Part shown: positions 1 through 12,000 of the stretch, one piece after another
Numbering within the stretch: the stretch's first letter is position 1
How the letters are laid out: every line of letters begins with the position of its first letter
NCBI GenBank assembly: GCA_032622095.1
Contig: CP136061.1
Span: forward strand, 115,578,754-115,642,753
Source of the DNA: Siphonodentalium dalli
Taxonomy: Eukaryota; Mollusca; Scaphopoda; Gadilida; Siphonodentaliidae
DNA: 64,000 nt
Direction: 5' to 3'
The notes under the pieces: generated by a model
Databases searched by the model: none
What the model was told of the DNA's origin: nothing
Seen by the model: the letters and a program-made list of their open reading frames with translations, nothing else
Made by a program: the position numbers and the translations under genes

Positions 1-68
1 TCTATTTCCACATATAGAAAAGATCAAATGTCAAATAGCCTTCACTCAACGTATTAAGCACAGGGTAT

Positions 69-545
69 GCGGCTTATCCGGACCCTGGCTCTTACGGACC
101 CTGACTTTTACGGACCACCGGCTGATACGGACCCTGGCTTATACGGACCCCGGCTCATACGGACCTCAATTAAAATATGCAATTTTCAAACTTATATTTA
201 TGAATTTAATATATAATTATGATTGTCTTTTCACACATATATCTGTATTAATTGAGAATTTCGGTGATTTTTTTGGTGATTTTCAAACTTATGAATTTAA
301 TGGATGTTCGTCTGATGTAACGTTCCATTTTTGTTGTCATCATATTTTTGTTATCTCAGTATATATGTTGTCGTCAGTATTTTAATTTATTTAATTGTAT
401 ATTTTAATTGAGGTCCGTATGAGCCAGGGTCCGTATAAGCCGAGGGTCCGTATAAGCCAGGGTCCGTATGAGCCGGAGGTGCATATGAGCCAGGGTCCGT
501 ATGAGCCAGGGTCCGTAAGAGCCAGGGTCCGTATCAGCCGGCATT
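69..545. mobile_element. Foldback-type element with tandem-repeat arms
   Basis: The left arm (about 69-172) and right arm (about 400-541) are reverse complements. Each is itself a run of a roughly 16-bp word, ggtccgtatgagccag and variants. About 230 bp of AT-rich DNA separates them. Long inverted arms built of subrepeats are typical of Foldback-like DNA elements. No coding capacity; the small ORFs here are by-products of the repeat. Confidence 0.65.
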
Positions 546-611
546 CAAGCACAGTTACAGGAAATGCATTTATATTGCGCAGGGCCACTGCCACTATAAT
601 TTCCATCAGAG

Positions 612-1124
612 ACCAACACATGGCTCTTTTCCTTCTATTGCCTCATATCCAATTGATTATCGGGCAAATAACAGAAAGGACAGCATTTGTATTGTCACAC
701 ATATAAAGTGCAGTTACATGAACAGCGTTTCTAGTTATATTGCGCACGACCACTGCAGGCCTGCGTATTGGAGGCGAACGACGGTTCGGTTCACCTGGAG
801 GTTGTGAAATCTAGGTCGCGTCAAAGTTGTATGTGGCTCTCGTGATACTGAATATAACAGTTTGTGTAACCTATGGGTACCTAAGCACAACCAGACAACC
901 GACAAATACGTTACGGCTTATGATTTATTTTGCATTCGGCAGGCCTGCCAGTGCCAATTTCAAAAGAGTCCAAAACATGGCTCTTCTCCTTCTATTACTA
1001 CATATCCATATGATTATCTGGTAAATAGAAAACCTAAATGAATAACACAAATGAAAGCATTTGTATCAACACACATATAAAGCGCCTTTCCGCAAGAAGC
1101 CTTTATATTGTGCATGACCACTGC
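612..1124. repeat. Direct repeat pair of about 150 bp
   Basis: Positions about 612-760 and 972-1124 are diverged direct copies: both run from an 'acatggctct' word through 'cacacatataaag' to 'gaccactgc'. No coding signal. The bases between are unremarkable. Confidence 0.55.
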
Positions 1125-3075
1125 CCAGTACCAGTGACTGGCGGGGTGCTACCATCGTTGATTTGGAAAACAAATCTTCAAGGGCGAATGCCACAGCTCC
1201 TGAGCCTTAGGGTGGGGAAGACTCATCATGTGCCACTAACAGCGCACCAGCCAACCAGACTTCAGTTCTTCCCAGATGTAACCGCAGCTCGAGCTCTCAT
1301 TTGCTCTCGCAATTCAGAAGACGGATGTACTTGCGCCTGTATAATCATCAGTTGTGTTTTTTCTCAAATTCAATGTCATTGTGGGATAGACCTCAAAACA
1401 TGCATGTTCCATGGCACTTTCACATTCCCATAATTTAACTGCGATGGGAACGATTTTATATATACCTTCCAATAGTTTAATATTGAATCAATGATTACTA
1501 TGACCATGCACATTTTGTCAAGGGGGAACAGTGCACAGTTTAATATTCGTGAATTAGAAAATTACAATTGCATACGGCTGCGTGAACAATTGCTCCTGTC
1601 TCCTGGGAAGGACTGAGACTTCTGACTCTTCCCCACGGTCCGTGGCCCACTCCATTACGAGAGTGGGTCTTGTCCCCCTGGAATCATACTCCCTCGGGAT
1701 ATTCCAGGCCTGCTCCACCATCTGCGGACTTTCCGTAAGTGTATAAAACGTTCTCCTCACCGTAAGCAAGGACACCGCTATGTTCTTGCACAGGAGAAAT
1801 CGGATCTCATCGTCCTCTTCGCCTAGAAAAGACAGTATCTTACCTGCGGTTTAATTTCTAGCAGGTAAGATCACGTGGCCATAGTAAATAACGGAATTTA
1901 CCTTATTAACCTTGTTTTGCAATAACTAACAAATGTTTTGTATATTATGCTTGCTAATAACTAACAGAATGTCTTGTCTTGCTTATAGTCGAACGAGATT
2001 CGACTTTGATGGCCGTACGGGTTGCTCAAGAATATACGCGATATTGTCATAGTTGGTTGAGGGCCCATTGGTCCATGGTTTTACATTTTGAGCAAACGTA
2101 CCAGTCTTAACTCGGGCAGGAACCATTCGGTCCCCCCTGGTCATGCTGCAAGCCCCGTCTTCTGCAGACCGTGGGAGGCAGGGTACCGTCCTCCGGAGAT
2201 TCGGGCAACCAATCCTCCAGGACAGAAGCACCCGCGCCTTTGGCGACTGTTCTGGGTGGGGAAGCCTCGTTGTCCCGTGCCGCACAAAGCGCACCAGCCA
2301 ACTGGCCTTCTGACGCTTCCCCACGGCGCCGTGGCCCACTCCATTACGGGGGTCGGTCTTGTCCCCCTGGAAACGTCATCCCAAGTGATACATCCAGGCC
2401 TGCTCCTCTGCCGTCAGGGGATCCTAGTGGTATGTAATCGACGTTTATGTCAGCGTGTCAGGACCACTTGCATTTGGGAGATTCGGTGGGGGGGCTTTCC
2501 CTGGTCAAATGGATCCTTTCAATTTCCCTTTTTTCCGCCATTTTGTCCTTGGGGTGGGAAATAACACCTTAAAATCTAACTGCGAGCGCAATTGTTCCTC
2601 GTTCGAGCCATGCCCAGTGTGGGCTTCCCTCTAGTACCTTACCTCAACCTGATGCAGGCTGTTCTGTTGCTGGCGTCGATCCTGACATGCTTTCTAGTTT
2701 CTATAATTCTCCTGGCGTCTGATGGCTTTGACGACGATGAGCAAGGATCTCGGGCCGACGGTGGTTCCCACTGTCGGTCAAGGATTCTGTCGTTCCTAGG
2801 GAACTCGCTTTGCGTACGGACACGACACGGGTCGATCTCTTGTAAAAACTTCATCACAGGATATGTGTCAAATCTTGTTACAATGAATTACACAAACATT
2901 GCACAACTGTACCAGTCCTCGGGCTGTACCAGTTCGCGCCCCCTGGTCCTGCATCAGCAGACCGTGGCAGGCAGAGTGCCGTTCTCTGAGATTCGGGCAA
3001 CCAATCCTCCGGGACAATAGCACCAAGCCTTTGGAGGCTGTTCTGTGTGAGGAAGACTCGCTGTTACGTACCGTC
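1120..3075. repeat. Degenerate dispersed duplication, three partial copies
   Basis: Blocks at about 1190-1290 plus 1610-1740, 2090-2430 and 2930-3070 share words such as gattcgggcaaccaatcctc, gcgcaccagccaac and cttgtccccctgga. They are more GC-rich than their surroundings. The overlapping ORFs are low-complexity and match nothing I recognise, so I read this as old repeat copies (possibly of a retroelement) and not a host gene. 1775-2080 holds nothing recognisable. Confidence 0.45.
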
Positions 3076-3404
3076 AATAGCGCTTTCTATTTGGGAAGAT
3101 ATAAATAGTAAATACCGCCATCACTCTCATCGCAGGACACGAGAAAAAAGCAGCAGCAGAAGAAGTCTCTACTGCTCGGTTTCTACTAGTAGCTGGCACG
3201 TATGGTATGGCACTGCCTGGGATGTTTATTCCAAAAGACAAGGGGGGAGGTACAAGCTTGAGCAATGCTGGAATCTGAATTTATGAGCTCTTTCACATAA
3301 CATATCAAAGCTGATTCATGACTAAATCACATTTACATGAAATCTGTTTGGAAGAGTACATTCCCGTCAAACTGGAATATTAAATTTATTGCTCGTTGCC
3401 TCCT

Positions 3405-3895
3405 CCTGGGCTTGCATTCTAATCCATATAGTTCAGTTGAAGGGCTTCTCCTTGGCGGAAAAATATAATTTTTAAAATTAAAATTAGTTTTTCCTCAAGG
3501 GAAGCCCGAAACTGAACTATCATAGATCCCTCCCATGGCGGTGCCATTCCCAACCCCGCGACTCGCAAATCTTATTATTAAAAGTCGGAAATAAAACTGG
3601 CTAGCTGAATTGTTAAGAGCGCGGGATTTGCACGGGACGCATTCATGCGTGAGCTAATCCGAGCGCTGATTGACCGGAGTAGGCTAATAAACGGACAATA
3701 AATTTTAACCCTCCTGATAACACAAGGCCGAGGATAATAATCCATATAGTTCAGTTTCGGGCTTCCCTTGAGGAAAAACTAATTGTAATTTTAAAAATTA
3801 TATTTTCCGACTAAATCCTGAAAAATTACCCATAATTCTGCTGTGGTTAAGGAGTCGATTATTTAGAGCATTACTCTATCTTAACTCTTTTTGTA
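3405..3895. repeat. Palindromic repeat and half of a TA-MITE
   Basis: 3424-3530 is an imperfect palindrome around 'tttttaaaattaaaa', with arms containing tatagttcagt/actgaacta. A second copy of one arm lies at 3742-3805. It is followed at 3806-3893 by the right half only of the CAGTAATGC palindromic MITE family. 3896-4194 holds nothing I recognise. Confidence 0.5.
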
Positions 3896-4194
3896 CTGAA
3901 TGCATTCTCCCATCATTTTGATGTTATGTTAAATACATACATACACTGATAGATATATGGTATGCAAGGAGAGTGAATGGCTAGTGTGCAAGGACCCACC
4001 ATCCCTCCATTTTTTATGCCTCTAATATAGTGTGTTATTTTTATTGATTATATTTGTATATATGAGTTACATTATACATTATAAAGAAAGTATTTGAAAT
4101 ATAGCATAAAAAACAATCATGTCAAAAAATGACAAAGAATTCGTGGTTACAGTAAAACCGATGACACATTTTTGTTCATTATTTTCACAGTATA

Positions 4195-4770
4195 TATATG
4201 ATACTAGCAGGTGACGCGACTTCGTCCGGGCTTTGACCTTGAATTGACAATTTTGAAGGTCAAGGTCAGGTCGGAGTCACTATTTGACCCGTCCAAAACA
4301 CTCCCCGGACAAAATTACCCGTAGGTGTAAAATTTCGTCGAAATCCATCCAGCATATATTAGATCATTTGTGGGTACCCGTTTCAAGGTCACCTCGGGCG
4401 GAAAAACTGACCCGATGAAAATCTCTCCAATTCCCAGTAACCCCTAAGTACGAACAGACATAAGAATCACACAACACGCTCATGTCTGTACACAGACACA
4501 ATACACTCATGTCTGGACACATATACGCTCTTTATCAACGACACTGCGGATACGAACGCTCTTTAACTATCACGCGATTAACCCATGAATTTCCATTGCG
4601 GTGGCGGGGGATTGGAGAATGAGTGCTCTGACGTTCACAGAAGCGGTGCGATGACACTCCATCTGGGATTTTACCCTTAGATAGGAAGTTTGGGCTCAAT
4701 CCGTCCGGCAGTTTTCCCGGCCATAGCTAACAGACAAACAGAAGTCCCAAAATATATAGTAGACTAGCCG
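4195..4770. mobile_element. Non-LTR-like retroelement tail, unclassified
   Basis: The segment begins with a gcgacttcgtccgggctttg word and ends with an 'acagacaaacagaag...aaaatatata' tail. A similar tail recurs at 5718-5765, after the minisatellite. Such heads and tails resemble 3' ends of RTE-type LINEs/SINEs or some Helitrons. There is no reverse transcriptase here. 4771-4926 is unremarkable. Confidence 0.35.
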
Positions 4771-4926
4771 ATGAGCCCGACGTTGTGGTTTAAACAATAT
4801 TTTATTTCTTCCCAAAATTATATAATTATAAAACATGACACATGTATGAATAGAAGACAAGAAGGGAGGAAGAGGATTTGACAACAAGCATCAGATGCTT
4901 ATATAGAGCCATCTCCTCGTTGTCCG

Positions 4927-5650
4927 TTGTCCGGGCTATTCAAAAACCAAGTCGATAGCTATACCCGTTTCCGAGATCTGGTCTGCGCATGCGCGAAGCT
5001 GTCGTCGCACGAGCTCGGCGACCCGATAAAATTCGTATCCGGGGCAAGATACATTCACATACCAAATTTCAAGTCGATAGCTCCACCCGTTTCCGAGATC
5101 TGGTCTGCTCATGCGCGAAGCTGGCGTCGCACGGGCTCGGCAACCCGATAAAATTCGTATCCGGAGCAAGATACATTCACATACCAAATTTCAAGTCGAT
5201 AGCTCCACCTGTTTCCGAGATCTGGTCTGCTCATGCGCGAAGCTGGCATCCCACGGGCTCGGCGACCCGATAAAATTCGTATCCGGGGCAAGATACATTC
5301 ACATAGCAAATTTCAAGTCGATAGCTCCACCCGTTTCCGAGATCTCGTCTGCGCGAAGCTGGCGTCGCACGGGCTCGGCGACCCGATAAAATTCGTATCC
5401 GGGGCAAGATACATTCACATACCAAATTTCAAGTCGATAGCTGCACCCGTTTCCGAGATCTCTTCTGCGCATGCGCGAAGCTGGCGTCGCACGGGCTCGG
5501 CGACCCGATAAAATTTGTATCCGGGGCAAGATACATTCACATAGCAAATTTCAAGTCGATAGCTCCATCCGTTTCCGAGATCTCGTCTGTGCATGCGCGA
5601 AGCGGGCGCCGCACGGGCTCGCCAATACGACAACGACGACCGCCTGGTCA
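4927..5650. repeat. Minisatellite, ~122-bp period, about 5.7 units
   Basis: Units contain gtttccgagatctggtctg, catgcgcgaagctgg and gcaagatacattcacat. Starts of the 'gagatct' word are spaced 122, 122, 122, 116 and 122 bp; the fourth unit lacks six bases. The apparent overlapping ORFs in all frames are caused by the period. The array lies about 160 bp upstream of the acceptor of exon 1. Confidence 0.88.
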
Positions 5651-5810
5651 AACTACACACACGTACCAAGTTCCGTCCTGATCGGTCGAGAATCGTAGAT
5701 TTGTATAAATGACATACATACAGACAAACATACAGACAAACAGAGGTCTTCAAAATATATATGAGATTCATCATTTCAGGTGTTTTTTCACATATCATTC
5801 ACCATTTTAG

Positions 5811-6072
5811 GCAACTCAAGACCAAACACCTCCTCCAGCATCAAGTAAAAACCCATTCCTGACAGACATGGCTGAGGCGTCATCAAGTCCTGCACCAACT
5901 CCGCCTCCCGTGCAACAAGTGGATATGTTTGGAGCTGCGTTGGAATCCACGCCTCCTGCCAAACCTGTGGATGATCTACTGAACATGAAAAGCAACAACC
6001 CCTTCCTGGACGAAGACGATGCGAGCAGCGCACCAGTCGCTCAGGACCACCATGATGCTTTCTCATCATCAG
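5811..6072 (+). CDS. PICALM: PICALM-like exon 1 of window (tail residues 1-87), two NPF motifs
   Basis: Acceptor ...ccattttag ends at 5810 and the donor gttggt starts at 6073. The exon begins in phase 0 and ends in phase 1. It encodes a Pro/Ser-rich stretch with NPF motifs in SKNPFLTD and SNNPFLDE, plus DMFG and a VDDLLN acidic-leucine motif. NPF motifs bind EH domains of Eps15/intersectin-type endocytic proteins in this family. The open frame runs on past the donor to 6215, but that extension is intronic and repetitive, with no resemblance to the tail. The preceding ANTH-encoding exons are not in the window. Confidence 0.85.
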
Positions 6073-9000
6073 GTTGGTATTGTGAATTTATTTTCTTTCA
6101 GTTTCGGCCACGCAAAGTCAATTTTCCTGTTTCTCAGGCATGCGCACATGGTCCTGAGTCCCCACACGTGCAATCTTTTTATTGGCATTTGTCATGTCGT
6201 AACAAATTAAAATAAGTATGAACAAGCCTGAGTTTAGTGTGCCTGTCATTTGCAGAATGAGGTCCCCAGATGGTGAATTTAGTGACGCTACCCCACACAG
6301 CAGGCTAGCATCACCAAATTCACCCTCTGGTGACCTCATTCTACATGGCCTCATGAGAGAAACAGACTCAGATTGAAGTTCTCATTGGTGAATATTTTGA
6401 TGTACACCCATTGGGAACCTCGTTTATTGAATGTGTTGTCTGCCAATTTGGGGATATAGAGAAACTAAACTTAAAAAGAAATAGAATCTATGTGAAGAAG
6501 TTTCTGTAGAAATTTGATAATGAAGAAACTTTTCAGAGAAGATGAGGCCTAAGCAGAATGAGGATGAGCATCACTAAATTCACCCTCTGGGGACCTCATT
6601 CTTCAAATGACAGACACACTAAACTTAGGCTTGAGTAAGAAATAATTGCAATACTTTTTTTTATACAAATTTTCATGGAACTGAGACCCATTTCCCGATT
6701 CAAATTTGCTATTCATTACTGTAATTGTTAACCATGTGTTGAACATGTGATGTATCGCTTCGGCAAACTATCTAAAAATGTGTCAATGATAATTTATTTG
6801 GTGATTTTTTGACGAAAATAAATTCATGGAATCTATCAGCTAACTTTTTATTGACATCTGATCGGGAATCAATGGTTACAGGCAACTGAAATTAAACCCA
6901 GAGATAGCCGATACCATGCTTGGTATTCGGATCGGTAAATTGTTACCGGGCAGTAAATACCTGTCAGTCTGCGGGAAACATTCAGTTGATTGAGATAAGA
7001 GTTGTCGGTAGGACACATTTGTTTTTGTATTTGGAGGGATATTTGTGTAAATGGTTCAGCTCACTGCCCCAGGACTGTTATTGCCCATTGGATAGTAGAA
7101 TGCATAGGAATCCTACATGCAGAATGAGGTCCCTCCCAGAGGGTGAATTTGGTGATGCTAGCCCACTGTGTGGGGTAGCATCACTAAATTCACCCTCTGG
7201 GGATCTCATTCTGCAAATGTCAGACACACTATTTCCAGGCTTGCTGAGAAATGGGAAATTGACTTTGTGTGACCTTTTATTTAACTGATTTAAAGCTGGC
7301 GTCTCCAAGCCTTGAAATAGGTGTCTGTCATTTGTAGAATGAGGTCCCCAGAGGGTGAATTTACCCTCTGGGGACCTCATTCTGCTTACACATCAGCAGA
7401 ATGAGGTTCCCAGAGGGTGAATTTGGTGATGCTAGCCCGCTATGCGGGTAGCATCACTAAATTCACCCTCTGGGGACCTCATTCTGCAAATGACAGACAC
7501 CCTATTTCAAGGCTTGGGCGTCTCCCCAGATACCAGTTACAACACATTGATTTGTTTTTTTCTTTCTTATTTCCATGAGTTTGTTTGCAACACGATTTGT
7601 ATAGAAAAAATATCACTCTATATAGAATATATAAGCACTAATGTCTATTTATAGAATAAACAATCACTTGTGTACATATTGAATGTATCCTCATGCACTA
7701 ATCTCTCCTTGTTCCTTCCATGACTGGAGCTTCCTGAAATTTTACTAAAGCCTTGTGCCAATGCATTCTCATATATATGCGAGTCTCCCATAGGGAGCCT
7801 CGCATATATACGAGAATACATTGGCCAAACAATATTTACCTTGAACTTGTAAGCCAGTACATTCTCTTAATATACGAGGCTCCCTATGGGGGACTCACAT
7901 ATATAAGAGAATGCACTGGCACATGATCTTTAATGCTGCACCAGCGCAGTTCATGTCATGAAAGCCTACAATAAGTTAATAACCTAATTTATATGTCTAA
8001 TTTCGTACCAATCTCTTCCTATACCATGTTATTTTTGTTAACCCTGTCTATGCTAAATGCTCGTTGACAAGGAGTTATCACTAGGAAATATTCCGATAAT
8101 AAGTTCGACAAACCACCTCAAGCCTTGAAATAGGGTGTCTGTCATTTGCAGAATGAGGTCCCCAGAGGGTGAATTTAGTGATGCTACCCCTCATAGCGGG
8201 CTAGCATCACCAAATTCACCCTCTGGGAACCTCATTCTGCTGAGTTGTAAGCAGAATGAGGTCCCCAGAGGGTGAATTTGGTGATGCTAGCCCGCTATGC
8301 GGGGTAGCATCACTAAATTCACCCTCTGGGGACCTCATTCTGCAAATGACAGACACCCTATTTCAAGGCTTGAACCACCTGTGGTCATTTGATGAACCTC
8401 TTATCTGAAATTTCCTGTGATTACGACTCGTCAATGAGTATTTAGTATTGAAAGTGTGAAATGTGATTAAATCCTAACCATTATATCCATTTACTTTTAT
8501 TTTATACCATTATTATCCATCAATTCCACCCTGTATCATGTTATTTTTGGTTAAAACTATTTCATGTGTCCATTTTGATTGGCCCTTCCCTATTTTATGT
8601 TAATTTGGTTAATACTCCTCTCACATTCATTTATTAATTTAATGATCTGTGTGTTATGTCATTTTGGATATAGACAGGACACAACGCGCATCTTAATCGA
8701 GAATCATTTATCAAATGAGCGGAGGATCGGACAATGATATTCACAAACGCGGACCTTGAGTGAAATGTGACACCATTGTGTTGGATAAGTTTAATCCATG
8801 ACTGTGACTACCATTGATGCTATAACTACAGTAATGCCCTAAATAATCGACTTCTTAACCACATAATAATTATGGGTAATTTTTCAGGATTTTGTCGGAA
8901 ATATGGCTTGTTGCCATTCATCGGAAAGGTCTCCGACTAAATCCTGAAAAATTACCCATAATTCTGCGGTCGATTATTTAGGGCATTACTGTATCTTTAT

Positions 9001-12000
9001 TGTGATTTAAGTCTGATGAAATACCAGTTATTATCTGTTCATCACCCGAAGCTGAACGTTGACGTTATGTATGTCATTGCTCTTGGCAACAACGTCAGCA
9101 TGAAGTAGTTCTGGCTCATATTCCATGTACGGTATTTAACAATATGTATTCAATGGCTGGGATTCTGTTCAATACATATTTTTTACATCAGCTGGTGTGG
9201 AATAACAAAATCTGATAAATATACAGTACTTATCTATTATGTTCTCAGGCCCACCCATATCATGCTATCTTAGTTAACTCCTTATTCACACATTCATTTT
9301 CCGATTGTTTCCTTTGCGTTTATATGAGTTGTAAGGGATATGTTTATTTCAGCCGGGCCATCTGATTCTCCTGTACCAACAGGCTTCACGTCGGATGTAG
9401 ATTTTGATAAAGCCTTTAGTAGCAGTGCTGTGAACCAGTCTACAGGTAAACGATTAAATTTTCTTTATCTTGTCATGTGAATTCCTGGGGATAAAGCATA
9501 CCATTTGTGAAGGATAATTATTACTGTCTGGTTAACATTGTTTCGTCATTTTCTTTTAATTTTTTATTTTGTTTAAGGCCACACCAATATTATAGCCTGA
9601 TTTACAAACATTTTGGTAGAGAAAAAGTTGATGAAGGAGGGGAAAAAAATTTAAAAATGTGCATAATTTTCACTAGATACAATTCATAAAAATTAACTAA
9701 GATGATGTTTATTCCTATAAAAGTTCTAAGAAATGGAAAAGAAGGAGCATGCAAAAGGAACGATTGTACCATCAACTATTTGCTTCATGAACATAAACAA
9801 GTCAGACCAGATCTCGGAAACGGGTAAAGCTATCGACTTGAAATTTGGTTTTTGAATAGCCCGGACAGTTTTTTTTTTATAATTGAATAAAGTTGTAGGA
9901 TGGGTTCGTAAACCAGGTTATTAACCCTTTCATGACAGGAGCTGCACAGCATTAAAGACCATGTGCCAGTGCATTCCCTTACATATGCATATATAAGAGA
10001 ATGCACTAAATTACAAGATGAATGTAAAAATTGTTAGGCCAATGCATTCTCTTATATATTCGAGGCAACATATGGTCGACTCGCATAAATAAGAGAATGC
10101 ATTGGCAAAGTGTTTTCATAAAAATTCAGGATGCTCCTGTCATCAAAGGGTTAAATTGCTGTTGCCTAATGTTTGTACGATGAATTTAAATTTAATGTTA
10201 ACCCATTCTTTACTAAATCGATTCTCCTGACAGTTATAAAAGTATACAATGAATTGGTTTATTATTGATCTGGGGGGGATGTTCAGGAAATATAATCTGA
10301 CAGCAAACAGATGAACAGATACTACAAGTCCAGAAGGATTCCTATTCATTAGTGGCCTATGGCCATTTGTTGAACTTATTATCATCTGAACATTTCCTTG
10401 GCAACAACTCATCATAGAATAGTTAGTAAAGAAAGGGTTAAACAGAACAATGGGTGATTAAAGATAATGTATCTCTTCCTAGAGGTCCCCAGAGGGTGAA
10501 TTTAGTTATATTATCCCGCATAGCAGGCTAGCATCACCAAATTCACCCTCTTGGGACCTCATTCTGCATGGCTTCATCTGCTATGGGAGACATTGACTCA
10601 GATTTAAGTTCCCAAATGGTGAATATTGTGCTGTAACCCATTGGGAACCTCGATTATGCAATGTGTCGTCTGCCAATTTGAGAATATAAAGAAACTAAAC
10701 TAAAAAAGAAATAGAAGCTATGTGAAGAAGTTTCTATAGAAATTTGATACCAAAGTAACTTTCCAGAGAAGACGAGGCCTAAGCAGAATAAGGTCCCCAG
10801 AGGGTGAATTTAGTGATGCTAGCCCGCTATGTGGGATAGCATCACTAAATTCATCCTCTGGGGACCTCATTCTGCAAATGACAGTCACACTAAACTCAGG
10901 CTTGCTAGAAATAGAGGATGTACAACGAGTCCCCAGTTTATGGCGAAATTTAAAAACAATTCCTATAAATTAGGTCTGGACCGAGTGTTTGTCGAGGTCC
11001 AGACCTAATTTACTGGACTCATTTTGTAAATTCGCTATAAGCTGGGGACAAGTTGTAGATTCTATTTATTAGTTGATCAAAAGCCTCCATAAAATATACT
11101 TAAATCAATAAATGGGACATCAAACTAACAGCGGCTTCTATAATGCATGCGATGTCATATCAACTCCGCATTGATTGCCTGCATAAAGAAATAATCCCTA
11201 GATAAATAGGACTATTTGACGTATTTAATGGCGTAAATTTAATTAAATAAATTTTCAAATTATATCAATATCAGTCACAGACATCGATTCTTATCATCCG
11301 AAACCGATTCACATTTGCGCAACAATAATACATTTGGGTACACCTGGCACTATATCCTGGTATGTAATGACTGCTGCATATCATTATTATAGAATGGGTT
11401 TAATGAATGGAATAAGGGTCGGATCATGTAATAAAGTTTTATATTTATTCCGAAGTATACAATTATAGATATGAATCAATGACATCGATCCGGAAAAGCT
11501 TCTATTAATTAATATTGATTTTAACTAGAATTTTCTCACATAAAACTACCTTCTTAAACGGACATGGCTCATTCGAACTTCCAAATTTTGTCTATGAAAT
11601 TTGGAGGGATGGATACGATAGGTCAGTAAATATTGGTATGCCGGCTTCATATGCTTTGAAAAACACTTTGCCAAAGTCACAACCATTTTCCAGCCATTTT
11701 CAATTTTTCGCCCGAAGTCAGACAAACGCTCTTTATTGGTACCATATCTGTTCCATGTTATGCAAATGGCTGTTTTTTTTGGGACCCAAACACCTTGTTC
11801 ATAGTTGCATTTTTCATTACTTCAATGCGTTTGTTTGGGTTACAGAATTATCGTAGAAAGGAAGTTAAGATATTTATTAACCTATTTTGATAGCGGGAAA
11901 AATTCAAAAGCTAATAATATTATTCATATTTTGGAGCGCAAACCGCCATGTGGCTTTAATAGTGGGATAGTTTTAGGGGCTATTATTAGAATAGAAAACT

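Noticed and set aside
2088-3020. Overlapping ORFs that could suggest a gene in the upstream intron
   Set aside because: They cross diverged repeat copies, have no domain I recognise and lack splice-consistent extension.
4936-5798. Cluster of overlapping ORFs on both strands with repeated peptide blocks
   Set aside because: Produced by the 122-bp minisatellite, whose shifts put the same sequence into different frames.
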